Shown: piece by piece, positions 28,384-37,535 of the stretch | Position numbering within the stretch: the stretch's first letter is position 1 | Layout: the number at the start of each line of letters is the position of its first letter | Assembly: GCA_903930435.1 (NCBI GenBank) | Contig: CAIYYN010000049.1 | Location: 148,320-212,319 of the forward strand | Direction of reading: 5' to 3' | From: an uncultured Hyphomicrobiales bacterium | GTDB taxonomy: Bacteria > Pseudomonadota > Alphaproteobacteria > Rhizobiales > Ancalomicrobiaceae | Length of the DNA: 64,000 bases | Made by a program: the position numbers and the translations under genes | The notes under the pieces: generated by a model | Database searches by the model: none | Told to the model about the DNA's origin: nothing | The model's input: only the letters and a program-made list of their open reading frames with translations

Positions 28384-28944
28384 TCAGGGAAGCCTGGGCA
28401 ACACGGCTTCACCATCTGGTACCGGTGTTCGCGCCACATTCAGTACCATCGCGAGCAGTGAATAATAGCCGGTGATGCCGATCACATCGACGACGCCCTT
28501 GGTCCCGAAGCGGGCGACAGCGCGATCATAGGTCTGATCGGAGACCCGACGTGTCTGGTGCAATTCACTCACGAAATCATGGAGGATGGTTTCGTCCTCA
28601 CTCATGCCATCGGGCCGACGCCCGTCGGCGATTGCCGCGATGACTTCGGCGCTGACGCCCTGTTCGGCGGCGATGCGGGCATGAAGATGCCACTCATAAT
28701 CCTGGCTCCACAAACGCGCGGTCAGGATGATGACGAATTCCGAGAGTTTCAGACCGATGGCTGAGCCATAGCGCAGGTACAGACCCATGTCGCTGGCGCG
28801 ACGCATCAGGTCCGGGCTATGCATGAGTGGTTCAAATGGCCCGAAGACCGGCGTCCTGCGCGACTCTTGAAAATAAGCTGCTGCATCTGCCTGGGCTGCA
28901 TCGTATGCGTCAGCTGCGAGTACGGGCAATCGAGGCTCGGCCAT
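28384..28944 (-). CDS. Carboxymuconolactone decarboxylase family protein
   Basis: The 186-residue product shows the AhpD-like helical fold: GPFEPLMHSPDLMRRASDMG, LRYGSAIGLKLSEFVIIL, then WSQDYEWHLHARIAAEQGVS, AIADGRRP and the terminal VVDVIGITGYYSLLAMVLN. The CxxC redox pair of AhpD is absent (the site reads SQDYEWHLH), so peroxidase activity is unlikely; the Glu-His pair fits the decarboxylase-like group. The gene begins 11 bases after nusB on the same strand, so it is probably read from the rib-nusB transcript, in the place where thiL is usually found. Confidence 0.87.
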   Translation of the reverse strand: MAEPRLPVLAADAYDAAQADAAAYFQESRRTPVFGPFEPLMHSPDLMRRASDMGLYLRYGSAIGLKLSEFVIILTARLWSQDYEWHLHARIAAEQGVSAEVIAAIADGRRPDGMSEDETILHDFVSELHQTRRVSDQTYDRAVARFGTKGVVDVIGITGYYSLLAMVLNVARTPVPDGEAVLPRLP

Positions 28945-28955
28945 GGATGCTGCTC

Positions 28956-29456
28956 TCAGGTCTTGTTAGCAAATTCGTCAGGGCGCAGGTCGTGGGCGAG
29001 GCGGTCCAGCACGCCGTTGACAATGCCCGGCTCGTCTTCAACGAAGAATGCCTTGGCAACATCGATGTATTCGGTGATGACGACGCGCGCTGGTACATCC
29101 TTACGGGCGATCAGCTCATAAACGCCGGCGCGCAGGATGGCCCGCAATGTCACGTCGATACGCTTCAGCGGCCAATCTTCGACTAGCGCGAGGTGAACCG
29201 CCGGATCAATGCGCCGCTGTTCCTTGACGACGCCTGACACGATATCGCGAAAGAACGAGGCGTCCGCATCGCGGAAGGTCATTCCGTCGATTTCCTTGCC
29301 AAGGCGGTAGGTTTCGAACTCTTCGAGGACATCGCCGAGTTCGGTGCTGGCGATTTCCATCTGGTAGATGGCCTGCACGGCCGCAAGACGCGCCGTGCCG
29401 CGCTTGTTGGCAGGCTTGACCTCGCCAGTCGATTTCGCATCGTTACGCGCGGTCAA
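28956..29456 (-). CDS. nusB: Transcription antitermination factor NusB
   Basis: The 166-residue RNA-binding protein works with NusE (S10) at boxA sites in rRNA antitermination. It has [18 protein letters not shown] near residue 18, [37 protein letters not shown] and [19 protein letters not shown] with the closing NGVLDRLA. Its start overlaps the ribH stop by four bases, implying translational coupling. ribH-nusB is the standard alphaproteobacterial arrangement. Confidence 0.95.
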   Translation of the reverse strand: MTARNDAKSTGEVKPANKRGTARLAAVQAIYQMEIASTELGDVLEEFETYRLGKEIDGMTFRDADASFFRDIVSGVVKEQRRIDPAVHLALVEDWPLKRIDVTLRAILRAGVYELIARKDVPARVVITEYIDVAKAFFVEDEPGIVNGVLDRLAHDLRPDEFANKT

Positions 29457-29935
29457 AGTCCGAACCTCCGGCGGATACCAATCATGGTCAGCGCTGCCGC
29501 TGCCGCACCGCCGCCCTTGTCGAGATCGCTCTTGCGCGCACGCTCCCAGGCCTGATCCTCGTTTTCGCAGGTGAGGATGCCGTTGCCGAGCGCGATGGCG
29601 TGGCGGGTCGAGAGTTGCATCAACTCGCGGGCGGATTCGTTGGAGACGATCTCGTAATGCGTGGTGGCGCCGCGAATGACGGTTCCGAGCGCCACGTAAC
29701 CATCGTAGGCCCGCTCAGCCTTGCCAGCGAGCGCAATCGCGATCACGGCGGGAATTTCCAGCGCGCCGGGAACCGTGATGACATCGTAGGTCACGGAAGC
29801 ATTATCAAGCACGGCCTTTGCCCCGTCGAGCAAGGCATCGGCAAACCCGTCGTAGAACCGAGCTTCGACGATCAGCACATGCGCGCCGCGAACGGCTTCA
29901 GCATCAATCTGGCCATAGTGAATTTGGGTCGACAT
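29453..29935 (-). CDS. ribH: 6,7-dimethyl-8-ribityllumazine synthase
   Basis: Lumazine synthase makes the last intermediate of riboflavin from the pyrimidine and butanone phosphate precursors, forming large cytoplasmic oligomers. The 160-residue product shows [16 protein letters not shown], the substrate-binding [14 protein letters not shown], and [19 protein letters not shown] with the catalytic His. Length is normal. It is coupled to nusB by a four-base overlap. Confidence 0.95.
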   Translation of the reverse strand: MSTQIHYGQIDAEAVRGAHVLIVEARFYDGFADALLDGAKAVLDNASVTYDVITVPGALEIPAVIAIALAGKAERAYDGYVALGTVIRGATTHYEIVSNESARELMQLSTRHAIALGNGILTCENEDQAWERARKSDLDKGGGAAAAALTMIGIRRRFGL

Positions 29936-30043
29936 CGAGCGGCATCCTTGGAGAAGGCGCGCATAAAGCCTTCCGATGGGGGGATTGTCCAGTAAAAAGA
30001 CGCTGAAACGACCAGACAGTACGTCCGGCGAGCTGTTTTTGGC

Positions 30044-30658
30044 TCAGCGCTCCATCAGGCGCGCCGCATAACGGGCCATCAGGTCAACTTCGAAGTTCAT
30101 GTGGTCACCGACTTTTGCCTCGCCCCAGGTGGTGACTTCAAGCGTGTGCGGGATCAACATGACCGAAAGTGTGTCCGGGCCAACCGAATTGACCGTGAGC
30201 GAGGTGCCGTCGAGGCAGATCGAGCCTTTGGCCGCGATGAAGCGGGCATAGCTCTGCGGAACGCGGAACGTCAGCACTGCCATGTCGCCATCATTGGTGC
30301 GTTCGATCAGCTCCGCGACGCCATCAACATGGCCCGTCACGAGGTGGCCGCCCATCTCAGCGCCCAGTGTCAACGAGCGCTCGAGATTGAGCCGCGTACC
30401 GGTGCGCCAGGAGCCCGCATTGGTCACGCGCAGCGTCTCCGGGCTGATTTCGACATCATACCAGTCATGCCCGGCTGTCTGATCCGGGGTGCCATGCCCC
30501 TTCTCGACAACCGTGAGGCAGATGCCGGAATGCGCGACCGAGGCCCCCATGTCGATGCCCGCGACATCATAGCGGGTGGCGACGCGCAGGCGGATGCCGG
30601 TTTCGCGCGGGGTGACGGCGATGACTTCGCCCACGTCAGTGATGATGCCGGTGAACAT
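30044..30658 (-). CDS. ribE: Riboflavin synthase, alpha subunit
   Basis: The enzyme dismutates two lumazine molecules to riboflavin. The 204-residue product has the family opening MFTGIITDVGEV and two similar beta-barrel halves; lumazine-binding motifs are visible in VAHSGICLTVVEKG and, in the second half, GSICLDGTSLTVNSVG, with GGHLVTGHVDGVAEL between them. It sits 43 bases after ribD. I see no FMN riboswitch upstream of this gene or of ribD. Confidence 0.95.
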   Translation of the reverse strand: MFTGIITDVGEVIAVTPRETGIRLRVATRYDVAGIDMGASVAHSGICLTVVEKGHGTPDQTAGHDWYDVEISPETLRVTNAGSWRTGTRLNLERSLTLGAEMGGHLVTGHVDGVAELIERTNDGDMAVLTFRVPQSYARFIAAKGSICLDGTSLTVNSVGPDTLSVMLIPHTLEVTTWGEAKVGDHMNFEVDLMARYAARLMER

Positions 30659-30701
30659 GCAAAACGCTCGTGTCAGATAAGGTCAGGGTGCGCGCCAGCG
30701 A

Positions 30702-31856
30702 TCAGCTCTGACGGCGGCGGAAAATCTTGAGGCGATCCGTGCCGACGTGATGGCGCGAGATCTCGTGGAAACGTTCGCTGTCGCCGGTCTCAATTGCGGC
30801 GAGGAGACCAGGGGCTGCGACGCCGTTGTCACCAATATGGGTCGATGACCGGAAGATCGCCAGTTCATCGACGAGATCACGGGCGAGAAAATCACCGGCA
30901 AGCGTTGCGCCACCTTCCAGCAGGATCGAGGTGATGCCTTTCCAGGCGAGTGTGGCGAGTGCGTGATGCGGATCAAGTCGTCCATCGGCACCGGCGGGAA
31001 CGATCAGGCTTTCAACGCCTGCGCCGCGCAAGCCTTCAATCCGGTGACGCGGCGCGGCCTCAGTTGCCACCAGCCAGACCGGCACATCGCGGGCGGTCGC
31101 GACGAGGCGGGAGTCCAGTGGCAGGCGGGCGCGACTGTCGAAGATCACGCGGACAGGCGAACGATGTTCTAGACCGGGCAGACGGACTGTCAGATCAGGA
31201 TCATCGGCGAGCGCGGTGCGGATGCCGACGAGGATGGCATCATGTTCGGCGCGCATCACGTGGACGCGACCTCTGGCGTCTGATCCGGTGATGGCGACGC
31301 GGCCCTCGTCGAGCCGACCGATCTGGTCATCGGCGGACACTGCCAGCTTGCAGGTGACATAGGGCCGACCCCGCCGCATGCGGGTGAAATGGCCGATGAG
31401 GCCGCGTTCGGCAGCCTGCGCGTTGACGCCTGCCTTCACAAGGATTCCGGCCTTGCGCAGCATCTCGTGACCGCGACCGGCGACACGGGAATCCGGGTCG
31501 TCCTGGGCGGTGACGACGCGGGCGATCCCGGCAGCAATCACCGCTTCAACGCAGGGCGGGGTGGTCCCGTAATGGGAACAGGGTTCGAGCGTCACATAGA
31601 GCGTCGCGCCGCGCGCCAGATCGCCGGCCTGCCTCAGCGCCTCGCGCTCGGCATGCGGCTTGCCTCGACCACCCGCCACCGTCACGCCGCGACCGACGAC
31701 AACCGGCCGCGCCGGATCATCAAACCGCACCACTAGCGCGCCGACCGACGGATTGGGCCATGTCGCGCCCAAATTCCGCCGCGCATAGGCAATCGCCGCC
31801 GCCATCAGGCGTCGGTCGGTCTCGGGCGAGGGAATGACGGCAGTCGTTTCAGTCAC
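30702..31856 (-). CDS. ribD: Bifunctional riboflavin deaminase/reductase RibD
   Basis: The protein carries out the deamination and side-chain reduction steps of riboflavin synthesis. The N-terminal zinc deaminase domain has KPHAEREAL (about residue 75) and LEPCSHYGTTPPC; the C-terminal reductase domain (about 165-380) has TCKLAVSADDQIG, HDAILVGIRTALADDP and SILLEGGATLAGDFL. I place the start at GTG 31856 (VTETTAVIPS), 384 residues; an ATG-less longer frame to 31922 adds residues without homology. The Shine-Dalgarno is weak. nrdR, the usual upstream neighbour, is 5 kb away on the other strand. Confidence 0.92.
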   Translation of the reverse strand: MTETTAVIPSPETDRRLMAAAIAYARRNLGATWPNPSVGALVVRFDDPARPVVVGRGVTVAGGRGKPHAEREALRQAGDLARGATLYVTLEPCSHYGTTPPCVEAVIAAGIARVVTAQDDPDSRVAGRGHEMLRKAGILVKAGVNAQAAERGLIGHFTRMRRGRPYVTCKLAVSADDQIGRLDEGRVAITGSDARGRVHVMRAEHDAILVGIRTALADDPDLTVRLPGLEHRSPVRVIFDSRARLPLDSRLVATARDVPVWLVATEAAPRHRIEGLRGAGVESLIVPAGADGRLDPHHALATLAWKGITSILLEGGATLAGDFLARDLVDELAIFRSSTHIGDNGVAAPGLLAAIETGDSERFHEISRHHVGTDRLKIFRRRQS

Positions 31857-31958
31857 GCAGCATCCAGCGTTTTCAGGGTGCAACGGGTTTAGTGTGGGTT
31901 GGGGACAGGTGCAAGGGCACACGCTTTCGATGTTTACGCAGGACGGTGCTTGAATGGG

Positions 31959-32095
31959 CCCCTCTCCCTGTCCCTCTCCCGCAAGGGGAGAGGGGACCCC
32001 AGCGACTGGCTCGACACCAAAATCACACCTTTTCTGACGGAAAGGCTAGGTTCAAGCGTTCCCTCTCCCCTTGCGGGAGAGGGACAGGGAGAGGG
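31959..32095. repeat. 36-bp perfect inverted repeat (palindromic intergenic element)
   Basis: The arm at 31959-31994 and the arm at 32060-32095 are exact reverse complements, made of CCCTCTCCC and GGGAGAGGG modules around CTTGCGGG/CCCGCAAG. The spacer is 65 bases. Such pyrimidine-rich palindromes are frequent between genes of Rhizobiales and other GC-rich bacteria, and are often mistaken for coding sequence. It lies in the 515-base gap between ribD and the orphan gene; the rest of the gap is AT-rich from about 32150 and holds no gene besides the leader ORF. Confidence 0.9.
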
Positions 32096-32340
32096 GTTCG
32101 GCAAATGCCATGCGCGCAGATTGGCAGCCGTTGCACAAGCCGATCATCGAACAAACACAATGCCGATGACGAGATACAATTTCAGATTGATTTTGTGAGA
32201 AACTTTTGGATAATACGCGTATTAATCAATGCTGCAGCCAGCCAGCGAACTGAGCCCATTGCGTGTTTTCGCAAAATGCTAGCAAAAACATAGAGTTACG
32301 GAAGAGTGGGTTCAGAGGTCCTTTGCTTCTGGGGGGGGCA

Positions 32341-32373
32341 ATGAAATTTGTCTTCAGGCGCTGGAGGCCCTGA
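32341..32373 (+). CDS. Leader mini-ORF overlapping the next gene
   Basis: Ten codons (MKFVFRRWRP) follow a G-rich stretch (ctggggggggcaATG). The stop TGA at 32371-32373 shares its A with the ATG of the next gene (TGATG), so translation could be coupled. The mini-ORF also contains GGAGG, the likely ribosome-binding site of the next gene. No family is recognisable, and whether it is translated is an inference. Confidence 0.35.
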   Translation: MKFVFRRWRP

Positions 32374-32966
32374 TGTCGACAATGCTGTGTGTGCTAAGTA
32401 TTGCGGGGAACCTTCTGTGTCGGACCGGAGATGGCGTCATCCTGACGCCATGGCTGGAGCGCGATGCGGGGCAGGCGCATAACCCGGTGGCCTATGCGGC
32501 GATGATCAAGCCGATCGTGAGCGGATCTGCGGATAGATTCGCCCCCTGGTTTCTGATCGGCCTGCCATCGTTTGATCGACTAGCGGCGAAGGGTGCGATG
32601 TACATCGACGATTGCGTCAAATATGTTGCCGTCCAAGCGCAGGATCAGCGTAACCAGTTTATCGCTGTAGCAGCCATGTATGCGCTGGATATTGATGACA
32701 AGGTAAATCTTATCCGACGACTGCTTCAATACTACGAACTCGGCCTCATCTCTGAAAGCTGGATCTATCGGGTTGTCGATTTAACCCATTATCCTCGTGT
32801 CTTTGTTGAACATTATCTCGACGCTCGTGTGCAAGCTATTCTCATCGATATTCGGAGCCAGCCGGGCATTTCCGACGGGATGAAAGAATCCCTTGCCAGG
32901 ATCTTGCGTGGCCAGACGCTCTGGGCGCTTCAATGGCAAAGGCGGATGGAGTTCGGGCATGATTGA
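32373..32966 (+). CDS. Orphan protein of unknown function
   Basis: The 197-residue product has no motif I recognise. It is mostly predicted helical, with a hydrophobic N-terminus (MLCVLSIAGNLL) that could be a weak anchor or core helix, and an aromatic second half (LLQYYELGLISESWIYRVVD, EHYLDARVQAILIDI). GGAGG lies 7 bases before the ATG and the coding signal is consistent to the end, so it is likely a real gene. It is isolated between ribD (opposite strand) and the monooxygenase gene, next to a palindromic repeat, which fits an acquired gene. Confidence 0.65.
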   Translation: MSTMLCVLSIAGNLLCRTGDGVILTPWLERDAGQAHNPVAYAAMIKPIVSGSADRFAPWFLIGLPSFDRLAAKGAMYIDDCVKYVAVQAQDQRNQFIAVAAMYALDIDDKVNLIRRLLQYYELGLISESWIYRVVDLTHYPRVFVEHYLDARVQAILIDIRSQPGISDGMKESLARILRGQTLWALQWQRRMEFGHD

Positions 32967-33278
32967 ACGATCTGGGAGCGCAATCCCCTTGGCGTGGGGC
33001 GGTTTTCCCCACACCCCCCCTGCCTTGTCAGCCAAAAACGCCGGGCACCAATGGCGTGGGTGCATGGCTTCTCCGGGTGCTCCACGCGGATCAAGCGCTT
33101 GGCAGGATTTCGGCTAAATCGGGCATTTGCGAGCTTGGTTTGGTCGCCAGCGCCGCGCTTGCAACCTCAATTGATCCTCGTCATAGTTGATAACGATTGG
33201 CTTATGTCCGGCGGAAGACCGGGCAAGGACAACGGCGGCAGGGCCATGACCTGACCGCAGGATCCCGGGGAGGACACC
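32967..33278. other. Gap between the orphan gene and the monooxygenase gene
   Basis: About 310 bases with only overlapping short ORFs that look non-coding. One hairpin, GTGGGG...CCCCAC at 32994-33012, lacks a T-run. The end (gggaggacacc) carries the GGGAGG ribosome-binding site for the next gene. Confidence 0.4.
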
Positions 33279-35078
33279 ATGCTCGATACAACACCGAACG
33301 CACGCGTCGGCGCATTTCTAAATCGATTTGGAACAGCGCTTGCCCAAGGCGACATCGACGCCGCCGTCGATCTCTTTGCCGAAGACTGCTACTGGCGCGA
33401 TCTCATTGCCTTTACGTGGAATATCAAGACCATGGAGGGCCGCGCACAGGTGCGATCCATGCTGGAGGCGTGCCTCTCCAACGTCAAACCGACGCATTGG
33501 CAGGTGGCCGATGGCGAGACCGCGACAGAGAGCGCCGGGCTGCTGGAGGCTTGGATCTCGTTTGAGACAGGCGTCGCGCGGGGCTATGGTCTCATCCGCA
33601 TCAAGGACGGGCGGATCTGGACCTTGCTTACCACGATGGCGGAACTGAAGGGCCACGAGGAAAAATCTGGCTTTACCCGGCCGCTCGGTGCCAAGCACGG
33701 CGTCAACCCCGGCGCAAAATCCTGGAAGGAAGAGCGCGAGGAGGAGGCGGCAACGCTCGGCTTCACCAAGCAGCCCTATGTCGTCATCCTCGGCGGTGGA
33801 CAGGGCGGCATCGCGCTCGGTGCACGCCTGCGGCAACTGGGCGTTCCGACCATTATCGTGGAGAAAAACGCGCGTCCCGGCGACAGCTGGCGCAAGCGCT
33901 ACAAGTCGCTCTGCCTGCATGATCCCGTCTGGTACGACCATTTGCCATATCTCGATTTTCCCAAGAATTGGCCCATCTTCTCACCCAAGGACAAGATCGG
34001 CGACTGGCTGGAAATGTACACCAAGGTCATGGAGCTGAACTATTGGACCAATACGACGGCCAAGAGCGCCAAATTCGATGAGGCCACCAAGGAATGGACC
34101 GTCGTCGTCGAGCGAGACGGCAAGGAAATCGTGCTGAAGCCAAAGCAGCTTGTCTTTGCAACTGGCATGTCGGGCAAGGCAAATGTGCCCAAATTCAAGG
34201 GCATGGAGACTTTCAAGGGCGAGCAGCATCATTCATCCAGCCATCCCGGCCCGGATGGGTACAAGGGCAAGCGTGTCGTCGTCATCGGCTCGAACAATTC
34301 CGCTCATGATATTTGCGCGGCGCTCTATGAAAACGGCGTCGACGTCACGATGATCCAGCGCTCGACAACGCATATCGTGCGCTCGGACTCGCTCATGGAA
34401 ATCGGGTTGGGTGGCCTTTATTCAGAACGCGCGGTCAATGCGGGGATGACGACAGCCAAGGCGGATCTGATCTTTGCGTCATTGCCCTATGCGATCCTGC
34501 ACACATTCCAGAAACCGGTGTACGACAAGATCCGCGAAGTCGATGCCGACTTTTATGCGGCGCTCGAAAAGGCCGGTTTCCAGCTCGATTTTGGCCCGGA
34601 CGACAGCGGTCTCTTCATGAAATACCTGCGCCGTGGGTCCGGCTATTACATCGATATCGGGGCCTCCCAACTGATCATCGATGGCAAGATCAAGCTTGTC
34701 GGCGGTCAGGTCGAGGAAATCACTGCAGACGGGGTCAAATTGACCGATGGTCGCGAAATCCCGGCGGACGTGATCGTCTATGCCACGGGCTATGGCTCGA
34801 TGAACGGCTGGATTGCCGATCTGATCGATCAGAAGACGGCGGACAAGGTGGGCAAGGTCTGGGGTCTTGGCTCCAACACGCCGAAAGATCCGGGCCCATG
34901 GGAAGGTGAGCAGCGCAACATGTGGAAGCCGACCCAGCAGGAAGCCCTCTGGATGCACGGCGGCAATCTGCATCAGTCGCGGCATTATTCGCAATTCCTG
35001 TCGTTGCAGCTGAAGGCGCGCTACGAAGGCATTCCAACGCCCGTCTACGCTTTGCAGCCAAGCTACCATAAAGGCTGA
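33279..35078 (+). CDS. Flavin-containing monooxygenase with N-terminal SnoaL-like domain
   Basis: The 599-residue product joins two parts. Residues 1-130 resemble a SnoaL/NTF2-like cone (FLNRFGTALAQGDIDAAVDL, then WRDLIAFTWNIKTMEGR). Residues 165-599 form a flavoprotein monooxygenase: FAD motif VVILGGGQGGIALGARL at 168-184, the FMO fingerprint FKGEQHHSSSHP at about 312-323 (F-x-G-x-x-x-H), and NADPH motif VVVIGSNNSAHDI at about 333-345, with DVIVYATGYGSMNGWI near 500. It should oxidise a soft nucleophile or a ketone; the substrate is unknown. GGGAGG precedes the ATG. No partner genes are visible. Confidence 0.9.
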   Translation: MLDTTPNARVGAFLNRFGTALAQGDIDAAVDLFAEDCYWRDLIAFTWNIKTMEGRAQVRSMLEACLSNVKPTHWQVADGETATESAGLLEAWISFETGVARGYGLIRIKDGRIWTLLTTMAELKGHEEKSGFTRPLGAKHGVNPGAKSWKEEREEEAATLGFTKQPYVVILGGGQGGIALGARLRQLGVPTIIVEKNARPGDSWRKRYKSLCLHDPVWYDHLPYLDFPKNWPIFSPKDKIGDWLEMYTKVMELNYWTNTTAKSAKFDEATKEWTVVVERDGKEIVLKPKQLVFATGMSGKANVPKFKGMETFKGEQHHSSSHPGPDGYKGKRVVVIGSNNSAHDICAALYENGVDVTMIQRSTTHIVRSDSLMEIGLGGLYSERAVNAGMTTAKADLIFASLPYAILHTFQKPVYDKIREVDADFYAALEKAGFQLDFGPDDSGLFMKYLRRGSGYYIDIGASQLIIDGKIKLVGGQVEEITADGVKLTDGREIPADVIVYATGYGSMNGWIADLIDQKTADKVGKVWGLGSNTPKDPGPWEGEQRNMWKPTQQEALWMHGGNLHQSRHYSQFLSLQLKARYEGIPTPVYALQPSYHKG

Positions 35079-35321
35079 GGTCGCCGAAAACGGGGCAGGG
35101 GAGGAGAATGCCTCGCTTGCCCCATTTCCTGCCGGAGAAATCGCATTATGTTGTTGCCGGTGATGCGAGTGGCGTATTCGCGCTAGACCTTCGGCCTTCG
35201 CGGGGCTACTGACATGCGCATCATTCGCGGCGTCGATGCGCTATCGGCTCCGCCTATCTGGAGAACCGGCCCAGCGCCTTCGCGTGCCGCAGTCGGGTCG
35301 ATTTTGGCAAAGGCGATATCC

Positions 35322-36620
35322 ATGAACGCTTCCGCACCGCAAAACCTGTTTCCCGGCTTTTTCTCCGAGACATTGGCGTCGTCAGATCCGATGCTGTTTG
35401 GCTCCATCACGGATGAGCTGACGCGCCAGTCGGATGAAATCGAGCTGATCGCCTCGGAAAACATCGTCTCGCGCGCCGTTCTGGAAGCCCAGGGTTCGGT
35501 GATGACGAACAAATATGCCGAGGGCTATCCGGGCAAGCGCTATTACGGCGGCTGCGAATATGTCGACGTGGCAGAGAGCCTCGCCATCGAGCGGGCAAAA
35601 GCGATCTTCGGCGCCGAATACGCCAATGTGCAGCCGCATTCAGGCGCGCAGGCAAATCAGGCCGTCTTTTTCACACTGCTGTCGCCGGGCGATGCCTTCA
35701 TGGGCCTCGATCTCGCCTGCGGTGGACATTTGACGCATGGCTCGCCCGTCAACCAGTCCGGCAAGTGGTTCAAGCCGGTGCCTTACAAGGTTCGCCCTGA
35801 CACGCATCTGATCGACATGGACGAAGTCCGTGATCTCGCCCGCGCCAACAAGCCGAAGCTCATCATCGCCGGTGGATCGGGCTATCCACGCATCATCGAT
35901 TTCAAGGCGTTTCGAGAGATTGCCGATGAAGTCGGAGCCTATTTCATGGTCGACATGGCGCATTTCGCCGGTCTGGTCGCAGGTGGCGCGCATCCCAATC
36001 CGCTCGATCATGCCCATGTCGTCACCACGACGACGCACAAGACGCTGCGCGGCCCGCGTGGCGGCATGATCCTGTCGCGTGATGCTGACCTCGGCAAGAA
36101 GATTAATTCCGCCGTATTCCCTGGTCTGCAAGGCGGGCCACTGATGCATGTGATCGCGGCCAAGGCGGTCGCCTTTGGCGAGGCGCTGCGCCCGGAATTC
36201 AAGATTTATGCGCAGAACGTCGTTGCCAACGCCAGGGCGCTCGCCGAAAGCCTGAAGGAAGAGGGTCTCGATCTCGTTTCAGGTGGCACCGATACCCACC
36301 TGATGCTCGTCGATCTGCGCCCGAAGAACACCTTTGGCAATGTGACGGAAAAGGCGCTGAAGCGCGCCCATATCACTTGCAACAAGAACGGCATTCCGTT
36401 CGATCCTGCGAAGCCGATGGTGACCTCCGGCGTTCGTCTCGGCACCCCGGCGGGCACCACGCGCGGCTTCGGGACGGCTGAGTTCCGGGCCATCGGCAAG
36501 ATGATCGGCGAAGTCGTCAACGGCTTGCAGAAAAATGGCGAGTTGGGCGATGGGCAGGTCGAAGCCCGCGTCAAGGAAGAGGCGACTGCGCTTTGCCGCC
36601 GGTTCCCGATCTACGGGTGA
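35322..36620 (+). CDS. glyA: Serine hydroxymethyltransferase
   Basis: The PLP enzyme interconverts serine and glycine and charges tetrahydrofolate with a one-carbon unit. The 432-residue product shows [37 protein letters not shown], the PLP Lys in [16 protein letters not shown], and [16 protein letters not shown] start at ATG 35322 because homology begins there; the frame is open 36 codons further upstream. nrdR follows 350 bases later on the same strand, as usual, though the gap is enlarged by repeats. Confidence 0.95.
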   Translation: MNASAPQNLFPGFFSETLASSDPMLFGSITDELTRQSDEIELIASENIVSRAVLEAQGSVMTNKYAEGYPGKRYYGGCEYVDVAESLAIERAKAIFGAEYANVQPHSGAQANQAVFFTLLSPGDAFMGLDLACGGHLTHGSPVNQSGKWFKPVPYKVRPDTHLIDMDEVRDLARANKPKLIIAGGSGYPRIIDFKAFREIADEVGAYFMVDMAHFAGLVAGGAHPNPLDHAHVVTTTTHKTLRGPRGGMILSRDADLGKKINSAVFPGLQGGPLMHVIAAKAVAFGEALRPEFKIYAQNVVANARALAESLKEEGLDLVSGGTDTHLMLVDLRPKNTFGNVTEKALKRAHITCNKNGIPFDPAKPMVTSGVRLGTPAGTTRGFGTAEFRAIGKMIGEVVNGLQKNGELGDGQVEARVKEEATALCRRFPIYG

Positions 36621-36970
36621 GTCTGTCGACGGATCTGATGTGATGCCAACCGGTTCATCCCTCCCTAACGGGGAGGGTCCGGCGGAGCCGGGGGCGGGGT
36701 GACTGCCACGAACTGCGTGTCATTCGGTAGAGCGCCCCACCCGCCGCTGCGCGTCGACCTCCCCGCAGCGGGGAGGTAGGGTTTGGTGCGTGGACTGTTG
36801 CTTCATTCCTCCCTGCGGGGAGGTAGAGTGGATGTTTGCATTGTTTCGTTATCAATCGCTAGATTTCTGTCCTGTGTGGCCTGCTAGCCCTTGAAATTCT
36901 CTCCCGGTAGGGGCGAAATATCCGCCCATACCGGCGCAGTGAAGCACGGTCAAACGAGACGAGGTCCTTC
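36621..36970. repeat. Repeat-rich gap between glyA and nrdR
   Basis: The gap contains several copies of a CCTCCC-N-GGGAGG palindromic module: CCTCCCTAACGGGGAGG near 36660, CTCCCCGCAGCGGGGAG near 36760, and CTCCCTGCGGGGAG near 36812, with GGGGGCGGGGTG and CGCCCCACCCGCCG between them in inverse orientation. This is a composite intergenic repeat, not a gene. The AT-richer 36850-36960 part probably carries the nrdR promoter. Confidence 0.75.
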
Positions 36971-37438
36971 ATGCGTTGTCCCTATTGTGCTGGCGATGAC
37001 ACCCAGGTGAAGGATTCTCGTCCGACCGAAGATGGGGCGGCCATTCGTCGTCGGCGCGTCTGTTCGTCGTGCGGGGGGCGATTTACGACCTTCGAGCGTG
37101 TGCAATTGCGTGAACTGACGGTGATCAAGCGCTCCGGTCGCCGGGTTCCGTTTGACCGGGACAAGTTGCTACGGTCCGTTGAAATCGCGCTGCGCAAGCG
37201 GTCGGTTGATCCCGAGAAGATTGAGCGGATGGTATCCGGCATCGTCCGTCAGTTGGAAAGCCTCGGCGAATCCGAGGTCCATACGGAGCAAATCGGCGAA
37301 TTGTTGATGGAGGGCCTGAAGGGCCTCGACGATGTTGCCTATGTCCGTTTTGCCTCGGTTTATCGCAATTTCCGCGAGGCGAAGGATTTCGAAGCGGTTC
37401 TCGACGAACTGAGCGATGTCGAGAAAAAGCCGTCCTGA
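36971..37438 (+). CDS. nrdR: Transcriptional repressor NrdR
   Basis: The 155-residue regulator senses ATP/dATP and represses ribonucleotide reductase genes by binding NrdR boxes. It has the zinc ribbon with [16 protein letters not shown] and [15 protein letters not shown] (four cysteines), then an ATP-cone domain ([50 protein letters not shown]). Length is standard. A GATCTGGT...ACCAGATC inverted repeat without T-run lies just after it (37448-37479). Confidence 0.96.
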   Translation: MRCPYCAGDDTQVKDSRPTEDGAAIRRRRVCSSCGGRFTTFERVQLRELTVIKRSGRRVPFDRDKLLRSVEIALRKRSVDPEKIERMVSGIVRQLESLGESEVHTEQIGELLMEGLKGLDDVAYVRFASVYRNFREAKDFEAVLDELSDVEKKPS

Positions 37439-37535
37439 AACGCAAAAGATCTGGTCAAGGCATGGGCCAAAACCAGATCCAAGCGCATGCAGTGATCACG
37501 GACGGATAGGGCGGTAGGCCCGCCCAAAATCCTGC

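Noticed and set aside
31899..32293. Overlapping ORFs of about 100-130 codons across the palindromic repeat
   Set aside because: They translate the repeat arms (PLSLSLSRKGRGD-like text), a well-known false-gene pattern.
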